64,000 nt of DNA from Artemia franciscana (lineage: Eukaryota; Arthropoda; Branchiopoda; Anostraca; Artemiidae). Made by a program: the position numbers and the translations under genes. Numbering within the stretch: the stretch's first letter is position 1; each line of letters starts with the position of its first letter. Location of the stretch: NCBI RefSeq assembly GCF_032884065.1, contig NC_088873.1, forward strand, positions 38,737,823 through 38,801,822, read 5' to 3'. Shown in pieces: positions 32,056 to 45,970 of this stretch. The notes beneath the pieces are model-generated. The model worked only from the letters and a program-made list of their open reading frames with translations. It searched no databases and was not told where the DNA came from.

Positions 32056-33331
32056 CAAAGGTTCCCAAAATTTTTTTCTCATTTTCATTAAAAAATTTGC
32101 TGGATCCAGTGGATCCCCTTCAGCTACCTTTTTACCATATTTCCAAACTGGAAAACAAACTTTTTTTTTCAATTAGAGGCTTTTTTAAATGGCCTAGTAA
32201 ACCAAGATTGCGTGTGAAGATCAGTTAGTATGGTTAGGATTATTGTTATAATAGGATATTGTTATAATAGGTATGGTTATTATTCAGAATTGACTGGGCG
32301 GTCTTTCCATAGCTTGTATAGCTTTGATAAGAAGTCTCAGTAAACGACAGAAAATAAAAGCTGACACAGAATTTCTCAGATTTCTTAGAAATTCTGTTTT
32401 GTGCCAGAGATAAAGAAATCCAGATCTAATGAAACTTACATCATTGGAGAGCATATTTACTTTTATTTTTAAATTGAGCGGAGCAGAATTTTCTACTTAA
32501 AGTTCAGGAAAAAATAATCCATAAAAATATTCTAGTATGTTGCTAGTATAGCATAGCTAGTAAAGTATAGTGCTTGAAAAACATTGATAATCAGCTCAGA
32601 AGAAGTATTATTGAATTTGACAGCTTTGGAAGTTTCCGGTTGTACTAACTGCATTGACTAAAATCTTTGGGGGGGGGACAGCAAGCACATTATTTATGCT
32701 GAAAGTACATCCGATTCACCAGCGTCTTGCTTAACAATTAGTAAGAAATTATAGATTTTTTGTGTTTTAGACAAGATTTTCGTTAGCTTTTCGAACTGTT
32801 GGCACATTTAAGATGCCCTATCAGTTCTTACCAAAATTAATTGTGTTGCTAAGAAAATTTTCTATTGGGCCATTTGTCTTAGATACTCTCAAAACTACGA
32901 CTCGTAGAATGAGATTTACGGTATCAATAGTCTTGAATATTCATATTTAGGTTATTTATAGCTGATAAACGGTAAATGTGACTGTAAACAGTATATAAAT
33001 GGTATACGGTATAAACGATAATAAACGGTATAACGGTATAAAACGGTATATAAACAAACGGTATATAAATAAATGTAAACGGTAAATGTGACAGTAAAGT
33101 TGAGCAGAATTTGTTTTATCGATAATCGACTATGGATCAATACAGTCCAGCATCTATACCAACTATATATCAGGCAGTATGCAAAATTCGACTCAGAAGA
33201 TGCCACTAGGTCTGACTAGGAAGAGATTTTCTCCTAGAATTAATATCTAGCTCTTAAAACAGACAGTTTTTTTTCCAAATCTCGGTTTACTAGGCCATTA
33301 AAAAAGCCTTTAATTAAAAAAAGTTTGTTTT
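32056..33331. repeat. hAT-end fragment and 58-bp inverted repeat pair
   Basis: 32056-32230 is the right arm of the split palindrome (CAAAGGTTCCCAAAATTTTT, GGATCCCCTTCAGCTACC). Within it, 32153-32213 (AACAAACTTTTTTTTTCAAT, GGCCTAGTAAACCAAGATTG) is repeated inverted at 33273-33331. The 1.06 kb between has no coding domain; at 32950-33100 it has a degenerate AAACGGTATAAA/GTATATAAA repeat. Confidence 0.75.
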
Positions 33332-33479
33332 CTTTTGATTCACCAAATTTGTGCATTCCTATACTTTTCAATTATCAATTTCGATATCAATATTAACTTG
33401 TCAGCATTTAATTTTTCATCCGGTTAGTAATTAATATTTAGTATCGTCCTAAATACCTATATTATTCTGATATATTCTT

Positions 33480-33990
33480 TACATCAGGGGAGGAGCTGCA
33501 AGTTACAAACTTTGACCATTGTTTACATATAATAACAGTTATTATGAAGTGTACAGACGTTTTCAGGGGACTTTTTCACATTGGGTTGGGGGTGGGTCGG
33601 GGGGAGGGGTTACGTGGGAGGATCTTTCCATGGAGGAGTTTTTCATAAGGGAAGAGAATATCCATGAAGGGGGCACAGGTTTTCTAGCATTATTTAAGAA
33701 AAAATGAAAAAAATTCAACTGGAAGAAATGAGCACTATTAAAACTTAAAACTAACATAAAATATTATGTATATAGAGGGGTTCGTCTCCACCACAATACC
33801 TTGCTCTTTACGCTAAGCAGTTTTAGTAATTTCAACTATTTATTCTGCGGCCTTTGCGATTCAGGGGTCTTTCTTAAACATTTGGGACAAAATTCAAGCT
33901 TTAATGTAAAGAGCAAAGTATTGACGAGGGGGCAAACCCCCTCATATATGTAATAAAAATACACAAATATAGAAGTTCGTTACGTAAGTT
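33480..33990 (+). repeat. Foldback repeat family B fragment
   Basis: GAGCTGCAAGTTACAAACTT to CTAGCATTATTTAAGAAAAA and the CTTGCTCTTTACGCTAAGC / TAATGTAAAGAGCAAAG foldback correspond to the 29515-30000 part of the longer copy. Both outer ends are missing. Confidence 0.65.
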
Positions 33991-34815
33991 AATTCGTAAG
34001 GTAAGTATGTTTATAGAAATCTATCACAAATCTATTCACCAATTACCCCATAATACCTATATATTCTTATCTATAAAACCTAAACTCCAAATAGATAACT
34101 TATCACAATTTTTTTTTTCAGACTGTCACAGATATTTTACTAAAAGGAATCCAGATACCTAGGATGTGTGCAGAACATTTGATGAAAGGCACGCCCATTC
34201 ATGAAGCTTTCAAATAGCTTTATATTTTTGGCTTTTTCTGAATTTACTAAATAAATTGTTTTACCACTTTGTTTAATGTTTTGAAATCTTCCGAAACAGT
34301 AGAGAATATATACATTTACATACATATGTAAAATCTACAAGCCGTCATTACTTTGACATTGGTGACGCAGACGTCGAATCGGTAAATGCATAAAAATGAG
34401 CGACAGAGAAAAATGGCAAAGAATTCATGGCAATAATTTGTCGTTATAACAAACCAAGCATCTAGTGGAAATATTCTTTTTGGGTTCGTGGTTTTTTGTC
34501 TATACAAAATGCCTTCAAGTGCATTTTAGTATGGGATTATCAGTTCTATTTTAACTCTATCCTGGTATATACAAATCTTTCTTTGACTGAACCCCCTTTT
34601 GAACTAAACCCTGTTTAACTCAGCCTCTTTGGACAAACTTCCACTGAATTTAATCCAACCGCCATTCAACTCAGCTCCAAATACCTAAAATCAATTCAAA
34701 GCAAACCCCTCAACTCAAAAGCCCCCCCCCCGTTCAAATCAATCTCTCCTAGTGTAACTCAAATTTTATTTAAATTAACTCAAATTAACTCTACAATGTA
34801 ACTAAAAAAATGTAT
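33991..34815. other. No gene recognised
   Basis: AT-rich sequence. A stretch at about 34600-34790 is rich in CTCAACTCAAA and AACTCAAATTAACTC-like repeats. No ORF has a recognisable domain. Confidence 0.4.
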
Positions 34816-34819
34816 CAAA

Positions 34820-35460
34820 TAGTTTGTGGTAACGAACTGTCAGTAAGGAGCAAGGTCCAATAGCAACCGAAGCCCTAAGAACGGAATTTTGATAGCAATA
34901 GACACCTCAAAAGAATTCGCTTTTTATGTTAGTTCAAAATAAAAATCATTAAGTTTAGTGTTAACAGTCAAAAGACCCTGAGAAAATTTGCCTGATTTTC
35001 GAAAAAGGGGGAGAGAACCCCCTTAAGTCAAGCAATCCTAATGAAAATCACACCATCAGATTCAGCAGATCAGAGAACCATACTGTTAAGGTTCAATCTT
35101 TTTTCATTTATTACCAGGGGTAATCGTATCGAACCAATTGTCCTGGAAAATTGGAAGATAGGATATTCAAGCGAAAATCTAAAGTTGTTTTGAAAGAACA
35201 AACCAGATTTTTTTTCAACTGAAAGCAAGGATAAACATTAAAACTTAAAACTGACAGAAACTATTCTATATTTGAAAGGGCTGCCCCTTCCTCAACCCTT
35301 GCTCTTTACGCTACAGTTTAAGTTTTTGTCCGATTCTTCAGAAAAGAAGAAAAAGAGAAAAATATCATTTTGAGTGAGAAATATTTCTGAAGAGTTTTAA
35401 GACTTAAGCGTAAAGAGCAAGGGCTGAGGGAGGGGCACCCCCTCCTTCAGACTGTCAGAA
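34820..35460 (+). repeat. Foldback repeat family B, shortened copy
   Basis: It begins GTTTGTGGTAACGAACTGTC then AGTAAGGAGCAAGG, carries ACACCATCAGATTCAGCAGA, and ends in the CTTGCTCTTTACGCTACAG / TAAGCGTAAAGAGCAAGGG foldback (35290-35450). The middle is deleted compared with 28913-30590. Confidence 0.6.
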
Positions 35461-35689
35461 TGGTATCTACACAATATCACAGGGGAAAAATCAGGTTGTT
35501 GCGTTTGGTACCCAGGACTTGTTTTTGAGGATACTAAACTAAATCAAAAGCCACTATGTGCATCCATTCTTGTCCAAAAAGTATCCCTGCGAATATCTCA
35601 AAAGCGACAAAGGGCATTAAGTTCAAACGGTCTACCTTCACGCCGACAATACCATATAAAATATTTTTTTTTTATATTTATACTTTACG

Positions 35690-36130
35690 ATATTGTAATT
35701 TATTATTTGAATCTACAGTGATGGGAGTGGTCAAGTATGGTTCTGAATCAAGGATGCTTCGGAAAACGGAAGAAGATATGCTAGATGTTTTCCAGAGAAA
35801 TTGCCTACAGACTCTTTTGGTTATCCGACTGACTGACCGGATTTTAAACTGGCGGCTGAACACAGAGTGAAGTTCGATCCTGCTTTCTATAATAAAGGGC
35901 TATAATGAAAGAAAGGTTGAGACGGCTAGGGCAGGTTCTGTGGATAAGGATAAGAGATAGGCAAAGATTGTCCCTTTCGGCCGACCTGCGAAAAGCAGGT
36001 CGCTTTCGTTTGGGGTGGGAGGGTGTAAAGAGGGAGGCTTTGAATAGATTTGGGTGTAGGAGGAGGTTGCGAAGCTGAGTTGGCCTCAGGGGGCTTGGTG
36101 CTACGGTAAGATGTTGGTAGTAGTTGCATA
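35690..36130 (+). pseudogene. LINE C-terminal tail (broken)
   Basis: MGVVKYGSESRMLRKTEEDM, LDVFQRNCLQTLLVIRLTDR and, after stops, MKERLRRLGQ and GWEGVKREALNRFGCRRR match the C-terminal end after the RT domain in a common arthropod LINE family (the type often annotated as endonuclease-reverse transcriptase). The RT domain itself is absent. Related tails occur at 45690-45970 and 56310-56425, all plus strand. Confidence 0.75.
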
Positions 36131-36149
36131 CTTTTCTGCCCCCCTCAAA

Positions 36150-36620
36150 TAAATTAGAGTCTCTTACCAAAATCTCAATTTTTTCGTTTTCTTTTATTAG
36201 GTTTTTGTGGCTGAGGGTCGTTTGATCAGCCTTGCTGAAATCCTTTACCTAATTTCTTTATAGCCATTTTACTATTCTGTTTTCTTGTCCATTTGTATCT
36301 TTTCTTATCTCCTAAACTTTCACTATATTCATGCCGACAATACCACACACAATTTTTTTTTGTCATTATAACTACACTTTGTTATGTCTTGTTATATTAT
36401 CATATCGTTGGTTATTTTGTTACATCGTTGTTTGTTTGCTTTCTCCAAATTAATTAATTTCCATCCACAAATCTTTTATCTTTTTTTTCCCGTATTTAGC
36501 TTTATGTCAGTGAGTCGTTTGATCAGCATTACAGAATATAAGTTATGTAAGTTTCTTATGGCAACTTATTATTCTGTTTTCTACGTCTATTTAAATCTTT
36601 TTTCTCTCCTAGGCTTTTTT
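36150..36620 (+). repeat. Two diverged copies of a T-rich LINE 3' UTR-like segment
   Basis: About 36205-36330 (GGTCGTTTGATCAGCCTTGC, ACTATTCTGTTTTCTTGTCC) is repeated in diverged form at about 36500-36620 (GAGTCGTTTGATCAGCATTA, TTATTCTGTTTTCTACGTCT). They follow the LINE tail and are probably its untranslated end, duplicated. Confidence 0.6.
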
Positions 36621-37288
36621 TTCCTTGCTAATAAATTAATCGAAAATTACACACTATTCATTATTCATAACTAACTTTAATTAACTTGTTTATTCATGAT
36701 TCACAATTATCTTCAAAATTCTCTTTAGGCTACTAATTTTTAAACAAGAAAATTAAAAATAAAAGATTACGAATGCTCAAACTTATTTATTTAAAGCAAA
36801 AAAATAAAATAAAATTATACTGCAATCAAAGAGGAGAACGGAACAGAGGTGTCAAGTGTGTGTGTGGGGGGTATGTACCCCCCCTAGGTTTTTGATAGAT
36901 ACCATTTTAGTTCACTGAAAAATGGCTTGTTTGGCGGTATTTTCGCAGCAAAAAGTTAAAACAACAACAAAACTGCCCCCTCACTAGGTTTTGAAACCTG
37001 AATTTCGCCCATCCCCCTCAAATTTACGTGAATTGACGTAATTTTGACGAGGACCTTTAAAAACAATTTTCCAAAATAAATTTCTCTAAAAGGGTCCCAT
37101 CTAAGGTTGTACAAAAATCTCTTTTTAGGGAGGGGGAAATTAGGGGGACTTAGAAAAAGAAGCAGTTAACACAAAACATAGAAGCAATCGTCAAAATGTT
37201 GACAAGTCAATCAAACATCCCTCCGTATGCATTTGCTTGGACTCATCGATACTCACTTTAAGATATACAAAAATAGGTATATGCAACG
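36621..37288. other. Region downstream of the OPLAH 3' end
   Basis: No ORF or RNA gene is recognised. Short GC-richer pieces (36840-37150) have CCCCCTCACTAGGTTTTG-like and GGGAGGGGG runs. Confidence 0.4.
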
Positions 37289-37299
37289 TTTATTTTATT
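37289..37299 (-). terminator. Polyadenylation signals of the OPLAH gene
   Basis: Two overlapping AATAAA hexamers (AATAAAATAAA on the minus strand) lie about 37-47 bp after the stop codon. This implies a very short 3' UTR, with cleavage expected near 37270. Confidence 0.7.
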
Positions 37300-37335
37300 T
37301 TTTCCCAGGTTTCAAAGCAATATTAAAAATCAAAA

Positions 37336-37485
37336 TTACACAGAAGCTTGTGCGGCTTTATAATTAGCAACACTACCCTTTTCCGTAAAATACTGAACAT
37401 CAAAATTTGATTGATTTAATTCTTCTTTTTCTTCTCCTTTGAGTCCATATCCACCACCACCAGGGGTACGTAGCTCAAAACGGTC
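37336..37485 (-). CDS. OPLAH: 5-oxoprolinase, last coding exon
   Basis: This exon encodes the C-terminus of 5-oxoprolinase, the cytosolic ATP-dependent enzyme that opens 5-oxo-L-proline to glutamate in the gamma-glutamyl (glutathione) cycle. It begins DRFELRTPGGGGYGLKGE after a TTCAG acceptor and ends VANYKAAQASV and TAA at 37336-37338. The PGGGGYG motif and the closing GS(V)..Y..AQ pattern are shared with animal OPLAH proteins. It is 150 bp, phase 0, and joins ...AVKPG from the previous exon. Confidence 0.92.
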   Translation of the reverse strand, partial: DRFELRTPGGGGYGLKGEEKEELNQSNFDVQYFTEKGSVANYKAAQASV

Positions 37486-39503
<2,018 letters not shown>

Positions 39504-41449
39504 TATATATATATATATATATAAAAGAGTATGATACTTGAACAGTGTCACCAGCGCTCTTGTAACAAGATCTCCCCTTCTTCAATTTGTCAATCCTCTC
39601 TTTTTTAGATCATTTCCTAACCTCCTTTTTCAAATACTCTTTTGCAACTCTTTTATTGTCGGGCATTCAGATGAAGAACCATGAGACTGACTGGAAAAAT
39701 GAACCAAGAGTTATCTTCTGTACAAATATACAGAAGACAAGCATGCAGTCATATTGTTGTTCGATTCCCATCCTCTAATTATAATTTGGCCCAAAAAGTA
39801 ATTTTGTCCCTATTAGCCAAAAACCTATAAAGTAAGAATTATGAAACGTAATACGGCGTTATGAATGAGTCAATTCCACCGTCTTAGTTTTCAGTTTGTC
39901 TTATTCGACTTTTTACGCTTTAATATTCTGTTTTTGTATTTGTTGATTTGGGTGTTCATATGTTTGCAGGTTTCTCATATCTTCCTTTTTATTGATTCAC
40001 TTTTGTAAAAGAAAGAATACAAATTAAATCATAATAAAAAAAAAACAAATCAAATTAAATTATAATTGTAAATTCAGCAGTCTATTTGCCAGTATTTTGT
40101 GAATGTTTGGCATATTTTGCATCCAAGACCCTCTCGATCTCAGCAATCACTTGAGGATATGATCAAAATCAAATTCGAGAAAAAAAATCATAAAAAATAG
40201 AATATTCTTCAAAAAACCTGTTTAAAGTTGTCTAAAGAACTAATCAAATCTTGAAAAAACTAAAATAGGTAAATAAAAAAAAATTCCTACACAAAAAGTA
40301 ATTTTTTAGATTAATACAAAAACTGAGAAGCGATGAAAAGGGGCTAATAATTTTTTTTAAACTGCTGCTACTAGGACTTAAAAACTTATAGCAGCCCGAA
40401 AGCGCCCTGATCAAAGCTCCTCCTATTGCTGCAGAAGCTCCTCCTCTATCTCCCTTTATTCAGTACTTCAATTTTTACTAAGGACATTGCAATTATTATT
40501 TTACCGCTTTTTCTTTGCTTTTATAATGAAAAACAACCATCTGTATCATAGCATTTACATTAAAGAATATAAATCTTACAATCTAATTGACCAATTAATT
40601 AGCAAGATTTTAAATAGTTATTAATTCAGAATCGTTTATCATGTCATGCACGTATCCACAGGTGGGAGGGCACAAGGAAAGGGGATAAGATCACCCCCCC
40701 CCCCACACACACAAACAATTACAAAAAATACTAAGCAGTATTGCTATATATTTCGTTTTTAAGGTCAATCTCCGAGGTTTGAAGCCAATGCTATTTTCCT
40801 ATAGCAGTGAAATGCGTAAACAACAGACACAAGCAGGTTCTTTGATGAAGAAATTCCTGTGGCTTCATTGAAAGCTTTAACATGAATAGGCCGAACAAAT
40901 TTGCATTTTTTTCTTTAGAGCTTCATAAAAAATTAATTAGTGGGGACACCTCTAATTTTTAAAAGTAGTAATAAAATTAATTTTAGAAGACGTAGAGAAT
41001 TGTAAAGTAGCCTCTCGATTTGCCATGAGATTTCAAAATTTTTGGCCGTGAATTTTTTTTTTATTATCGTCAGTTTCCTTTACAATTTGCCATTTAAGAT
41101 ATTCTTCCTTTACTATTTAAAAGGGTTGTACTAATCATACAGCCTTGATTTTTGTGTCGTTTTGTAGGTCTTATACCGATAAATAATCCCAAAGATTCTA
41201 AAGTTTGTAGTTATGTGGAATGATTTTTAGCAATAATTCTTAGTATTCAAGATTTCCTCCTTTCTCATTGGCTTAACCACTCCTTGAGGGGTTTGCCAGA
41301 ATATCATTAAGAATGTTGAAATCTCCTTAGCATTACGACCAGATTTAAAAGGAAGTTGAAAACATGTATAATTGGCAACAACACTTTGAGGCAATACATT
41401 TTTAACACTTCATACGAATTGGCATTTTTTAGGTTACAAAGCAGATAAT
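39504..41449. other. OPLAH intron sequence without recognised gene
   Basis: AT-rich. A C run followed by CACACACAC lies at about 40696-40718. No domain-bearing ORF and no RNA gene is seen. Confidence 0.45.
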
Positions 41450-41840
41450 ATTATTGGCCTTTAAAAGTAAAGAAATACCGATTTTAGACCTATAAAATGT
41501 AGGAACCTTATTTTTAAAAAGAAAGTTATTCTTAAAAACACATCATTTTAAACATTATTGGCCTTTAAAAGTAAAGAAACACCGATTGTAGACCTATAAA
41601 ATGCATGAACGTTATTTTTAAAAAGAAGATTATTCTTAAAAACACATTATTTTAAACATTATTGGCCTTTAAAAGTAAAGAAACATCGATCGTAGGCCTA
41701 TAAAATGTATGAATATTATTTTTTAAAAGAAGGTTATTCTTTAAAACACATTATTTTAAACATTATTGGCTCTTAAAAGTAAAGAAACGCCGATTGTAGG
41801 CCTATAAAATATACGAACATTATTTTTTTTAAATCTAAAG
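41450..41840. repeat. 104-bp tandem repeat, about 3.8 copies
   Basis: The anchor ATTGGCCTTTAAAAGTAAAG recurs at 41453, 41557, 41661 and 41765 (last copy ATTGGCTC), exactly 104 bp apart. The unit continues CGATTGTAGACCTATAAAAT and AAAACACATTATTTTAAACA. It is non-coding and in the last OPLAH intron. Confidence 0.92.
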
Positions 41841-42111
41841 TTGTAGGATATTTGTCCATTTTAGTTCCACGGGATCTCATTTCATTCCTAATAGTGCCGT
41901 ATCTTAGAATATTTTGGTTTTTCCCCATCATCTCATACAGTTGAGGATTTATAGGCTCGTTCATAAATGATTGATTACCCCGGTTTGGAACCGGGGTAAT
42001 CATATACTTTGCTTTACGGAGTAATGCATATACTATTAAATTAATGTCATTTAAAGTAATATGTTTGTGAAGGTACATAATAAACATTGGGCACCCTTGC
42101 CCTGGGGTCAT
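41773..42111 (-). other. Unassigned ORF (112 codons), probably chance
   Basis: MTPGQGCPMFIMYLHKHITL to NDINLIVYALLRKAKYMITP; no family recognised. Its 3' part runs into the 104-bp tandem repeat, and a perfect 14-bp inverted repeat (41972-42002) lies within it. No splice or initiation context supports a gene. Confidence 0.15.
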
Positions 42112-42184
42112 AAATACAGGTAAGGGAGGAAGGAAACCCCTAAGGGTATTTAATAAATTTTTGAAACTACTTATATTTATATAC

Positions 42185-42450
42185 TATTCATCAAAAACAA
42201 GAGCTAAGAGCTCATATCGCACTTGTGACGAGGTCAGGAGGAGCCAAGAGCTCATATGATATGACATGTAGTAACATTCTAAGAATCAATAGATTGCTTT
42301 AAAAGGAAAATCAGAGGCTTAATGCCGGTCGGGATTTAAAATAAGAGCTCCGAGTCACGAGGTCCTTCTAAATATCAAAATTCATTAAGATCCGATCACC
42401 AACTCGTAAGTTAAAAATACCTCAATTTTTCTAATTTTTGGGTCTTTATT
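42185..42450 (+). repeat. Repeat family C, 5' fragment
   Basis: CAAGAGCTAAGAGCTCATAT, GACGAGGTCAGGAGGAGCC, GGCTTAATGCCGGTCGGGAT and AAGATCCGATCACCAACTCG match the start of the copy at 53830. Only about 270 bp is present and the 292-bp core repeats are absent. Confidence 0.7.
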
Positions 42451-43483
42451 ACGATTTTTATGGTTTCATGTTTTGACAAAAACATGACAAAAGATTTTTT
42501 CTTATTTATTTACGCGTTTCCGTACTTTTTCGTTTCTTTTTATTTTGAGTTTTTCTTGTTTTTGCTCACCTTTTTTGAGCTCTGGTTTAAGGTACTCAAC
42601 AATTTGCCACAATTCATCATAGTATTGCTTTTTACCATGATCACATTTGAGATAAAACAGAGCATTTTCTGTCCAAAAACACATAGTTGCAAACGATATC
42701 TAGAATGACTCTATCTAGATGACTATCTAGAATGATATCTAGAATGACGATATCTAGTCGTCTATATTGACTGTGTATCTGTGCCAATACCAACAAAAAA
42801 CAAAAAGAAATAAATCGAAAAATGTGAACGCCAGGTGAACAAAGAAACGGAGAATAGTCCCTTACACACAACCAACCGCACGCATCGAATAGATATACCT
42901 TGATACTATTAAAAAGCTTTATATAATAATACAACAACATAATAATATTATAATATAATATATTAATCTCCCTCCTTAAAGCCACAAACTTTAACTTTGG
43001 ATCCGTGCGTCCAATAATGAAAAAATTGAACGAAAAAAGGTAAAATTAAGAGGTAAAGAAACCGGGGAGGTGTATCCCCCATCAATTGTGTATACAAGGA
43101 AACAAACATATCCAATATCATTGTAATTGAATTAAATATTGGTAAGTTTGTGAATGGAATTGAATTAAAATCAATTAGTTGTGGGCATCCAACCATGGCT
43201 AATTGTAGAAAAAGCCAAGACAGATAGACCGATTCCGTTGATTTTGAATTAAAATCAAGTATTTGTGGGGATCAAGCCATAGCTAATTGTAGAAAAGGCC
43301 AAGATTTGGTTTTAAAACCAAATCAACTGGCGATTTTTTATTCCAAATGTTACCGGGTTCTTCGGCTTCATCCTTGTATACAAAAACAAAACCTATGACT
43401 TACACAACGAAGGTATAAAAGCCTATAAATTTACGAATCCTAGCCTATCTCAAAGACCAATTAAAGCTCGTAAGCATACTTAC
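42451..43483. other. OPLAH intron sequence without recognised gene
   Basis: AT-rich. A degenerate TATCTAGAATGA repeat lies at 42690-42755. The stretch around 43140-43320 contains two similar pieces (AATTAAAATCAATTAGTTGT / AATTAAAATCAAGTATTTGT, each followed by GTGGG.ATC.A.CCAT). No gene is seen. Confidence 0.4.
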
Positions 43484-43581
43484 GCCGGGCTTCACGGCTA
43501 TGGTTGTTTTAGATCCCAAATTGAGCACAACGCCATCTTTTCTTCTTAGCAAATTGAGACCTCTCTCTCCAGGCATTCCAC
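43484..43581 (-). CDS. OPLAH: 5-oxoprolinase, penultimate exon
   Basis: A TTCAG acceptor precedes 43581 and GTAAGT follows 43484. With the G carried over from the previous exon it encodes [20 protein letters not shown] and [13 protein letters not shown], 33 codons, phase 1 in and phase 0 out. RGLN.L.RKDG...NLG.K is a conserved block of the hydantoinase-B-like C-terminal half of 5-oxoprolinases. Confidence 0.92.
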
Positions 43582-43729
43582 CTGAAAATAATACAGGGAA
43601 TAGGTTGAATATAATCCAGAAAAAGCTGAATTTATGGGATATTTATATCTGTATTTTATTAGAATTAAAATGATTTAGGAACACTGAAATTGAATATTAT
43701 TGTCTAAAATTAAGCGAAGTTAACGTAAT

Positions 43730-44880
43730 CATCGTTAATGTTCTTGAAGTGCCAAGGATAGTGAACATGAAATCTGACTTTTTGAACTGGTTAGGTGGAA
43801 ACTCATACGACCATATATGGGTTAAATGATTAGAAAAATCAGGAATATAAATGTTAGTGAAAAAATCCTCCACATAAAGTTTTGGTAGTAGCAAAAGAAA
43901 AAAAAAGAAAAAGAAAAAAAAAGAAACATGGATGAAAAACCCTCCCAAAATTAGCTTAAAACACATGACACCAAAGAGTTTAGCAAGGTGTATCTTTCTT
44001 ACGAAGGTGAATGTTTTTCTACAGAATTATCAGAATGGTAATGTTTTGAAGTCTTTCGGAGAAAAAAAAAACTTATCAAATTTGACTAATTAGGTTTTTT
44101 TCACGATTCAACGCGGCAACACTGACGAATATTGAAAATTTAAGAGAAGAAGCAGAGATAAGCAAAACAATACAAAATCAAAAATATTTTTCAATAAATT
44201 ATAAGCACATGTGATACATGTCATATGCACATAAGTATAAGTATATAAATTATGGGTCTAAATATAGGACCAATATAGGTCAATGGTAAATATACTATAC
44301 CTCTACGATTCTAACCATCAGGTACAAACAGTTTTGGATACGAAAAGCTGGATACTATCTTCAAACCAGCATAAATATGCCCTGATAGGTGAATAAGACT
44401 TTTTACAGTTCACTTTCTAAAATCAAGTAACTTTACAAAGTACTTCCTTGAAATACCAAGGACAGTGAAAATGGAATTAGATTGTTTGATCTTGAAATTA
44501 ACACAACCATACATATTTAAAAAAGTTAGAAAAAATAATCAGGAATTTAACTTTCACGAGTAAGACCTCACAAGATTTATATAATCTGGGTGTTAATTAA
44601 AAAAACAAGTAGAAAACAAAAGTGAGTAAAAATCAGCAAAAAAAGAGCCAAAAACACATAGCATCGAACAGCATAAGAAGGAATAGCTTTCTTTTGTAGT
44701 TGCCTTCAAGAATCAACAGATTGGTTAATGTTCAAATTTTGTCAGACAAAAAACGTTTTCAAATTTAATTAACTAGTTTTATGTTTACGTTTTTACGTTT
44801 ACTTTCATGATTAAATGTGGTAAATATGACGAAAATAGGATATTGCTATTTTATACAATTTGAATTGATGAATTCAAACA
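43730..44880. repeat. Two diverged copies of an intronic repeat (family D), about 714 bp apart
   Basis: CTTGAAGTGCCAAGGATAGTG (43733) and CTTGAAATACCAAGGACAGTG (44447) start alignable segments that continue through TCAGGAATATAAATGTTAGT / TCAGGAATTTAACTTTCACG. A related piece with CACGGTTCAACGTAACAACA lies at about 47880-47980, matching CACGATTCAACGCGGCAACA at 44103. No ORF is present. Confidence 0.55.
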
Positions 44881-45689
44881 ACCATAGAGTTGTTTAAACA
44901 TAAAGAAAGGAAACGATCAAAAATGGTGTTTTTAAAGGCCAAATGAAAATACTAAAAAAAAACACAGAAAGCGAATATTTCGAGAGAAAAACCACCTCTC
45001 TTCTTCAGTGCGAACAAAATAATATAATCAAGGAAAAACAAGTGCGGAAAGTAAACAAAACCAATGAAAAAACCGTCAAAAAATTAAATAAAACCTCATT
45101 TTTGATGGTTTTCTCAAAATCTGAGTTTTGAGACCATCAAATGAAAAATAGCAGTTTTCTAGAATGAATGAGTAAGGTTGGACGGTATGGGGTATGGGGG
45201 CAAAAGATCAGACCATACCCTACGATGGGTATGGGGGAAAAACATTTTGATGTCCTTGGGACTTTCAAGGATTTTCAAAAGATTATCAGATCTATTTATC
45301 ATCTACGAAATTGAAGAGAAGGGAATTGAGACCTACAGAATCTCTGACAGTAAAAAGTTGAAAATTATGCTTTCTAAAGACTGAATGACTCATTACGAAA
45401 AGAAGTACAAAACAACGAATCGTTCTATGGAAAGTGATTAAATGAAAGTGATAAATGATTAAATGATAAAATGAAGTCAGTGATTAAATGAAAATTCGCA
45501 GTGTTCTTAGCTTTAAATGTAAGGAGTATATCCCCTTTTTGGCCTAAAACTTTATTTTCTTTTCTGTTTTCTTCTTCTTTCTTACATCTTTTTACATTTG
45601 ATAAAAACAGTAGTCTCTTTTTTATTTTGTGAATTGGCCCTAAATTTTTGTAAAATCTGGTTTGCGAAGCCTGCATCGTCTATATCGTA
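44881..45689. other. OPLAH intron sequence without recognised gene
   Basis: AT-rich sequence with short GGTATGGGG repeats (45183-45235) and TGAAAGTGATAAATGATTAA-like repeats (45430-45490). No domain-bearing ORF. Confidence 0.4.
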
Positions 45690-45970
45690 TTTTAAGGCTA
45701 TTTTGAGAGAAAGGTTGAGAGGGCTAGGACGCGTTCTGCGGATGAAGGATGACAGATTTCCAAAGATCGTACTTTTCGGCCAACCTTCTAGGACCGAACA
45801 TTAACAGGTCGCCCCTGAATAAAAGAAGTCATAAGGAAAGATTTAAGGGAAATTCGAACTTCATGGGAAGGAGGCCTTGAATAGACTGGGATGCAGGAGG
45901 AGCGAACGTAGCTATGTTGGCCTCGGGCGGCTTGGTGCTGCAGTGAGGCGTTATACAAAGATCAGGTACT
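45690..45970 (+). pseudogene. LINE C-terminal tail (broken)
   Basis: FKAILRERLRGLGRVLRMKD, DRFPKIVLFGQPSR, then in other frames ALNRLGCRRSERSYVGLGRL and GAAVRRY. This is the same LINE family tail as at 35690-36130, truncated at its 5' side and lying antisense to OPLAH within an intron. Confidence 0.75.
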
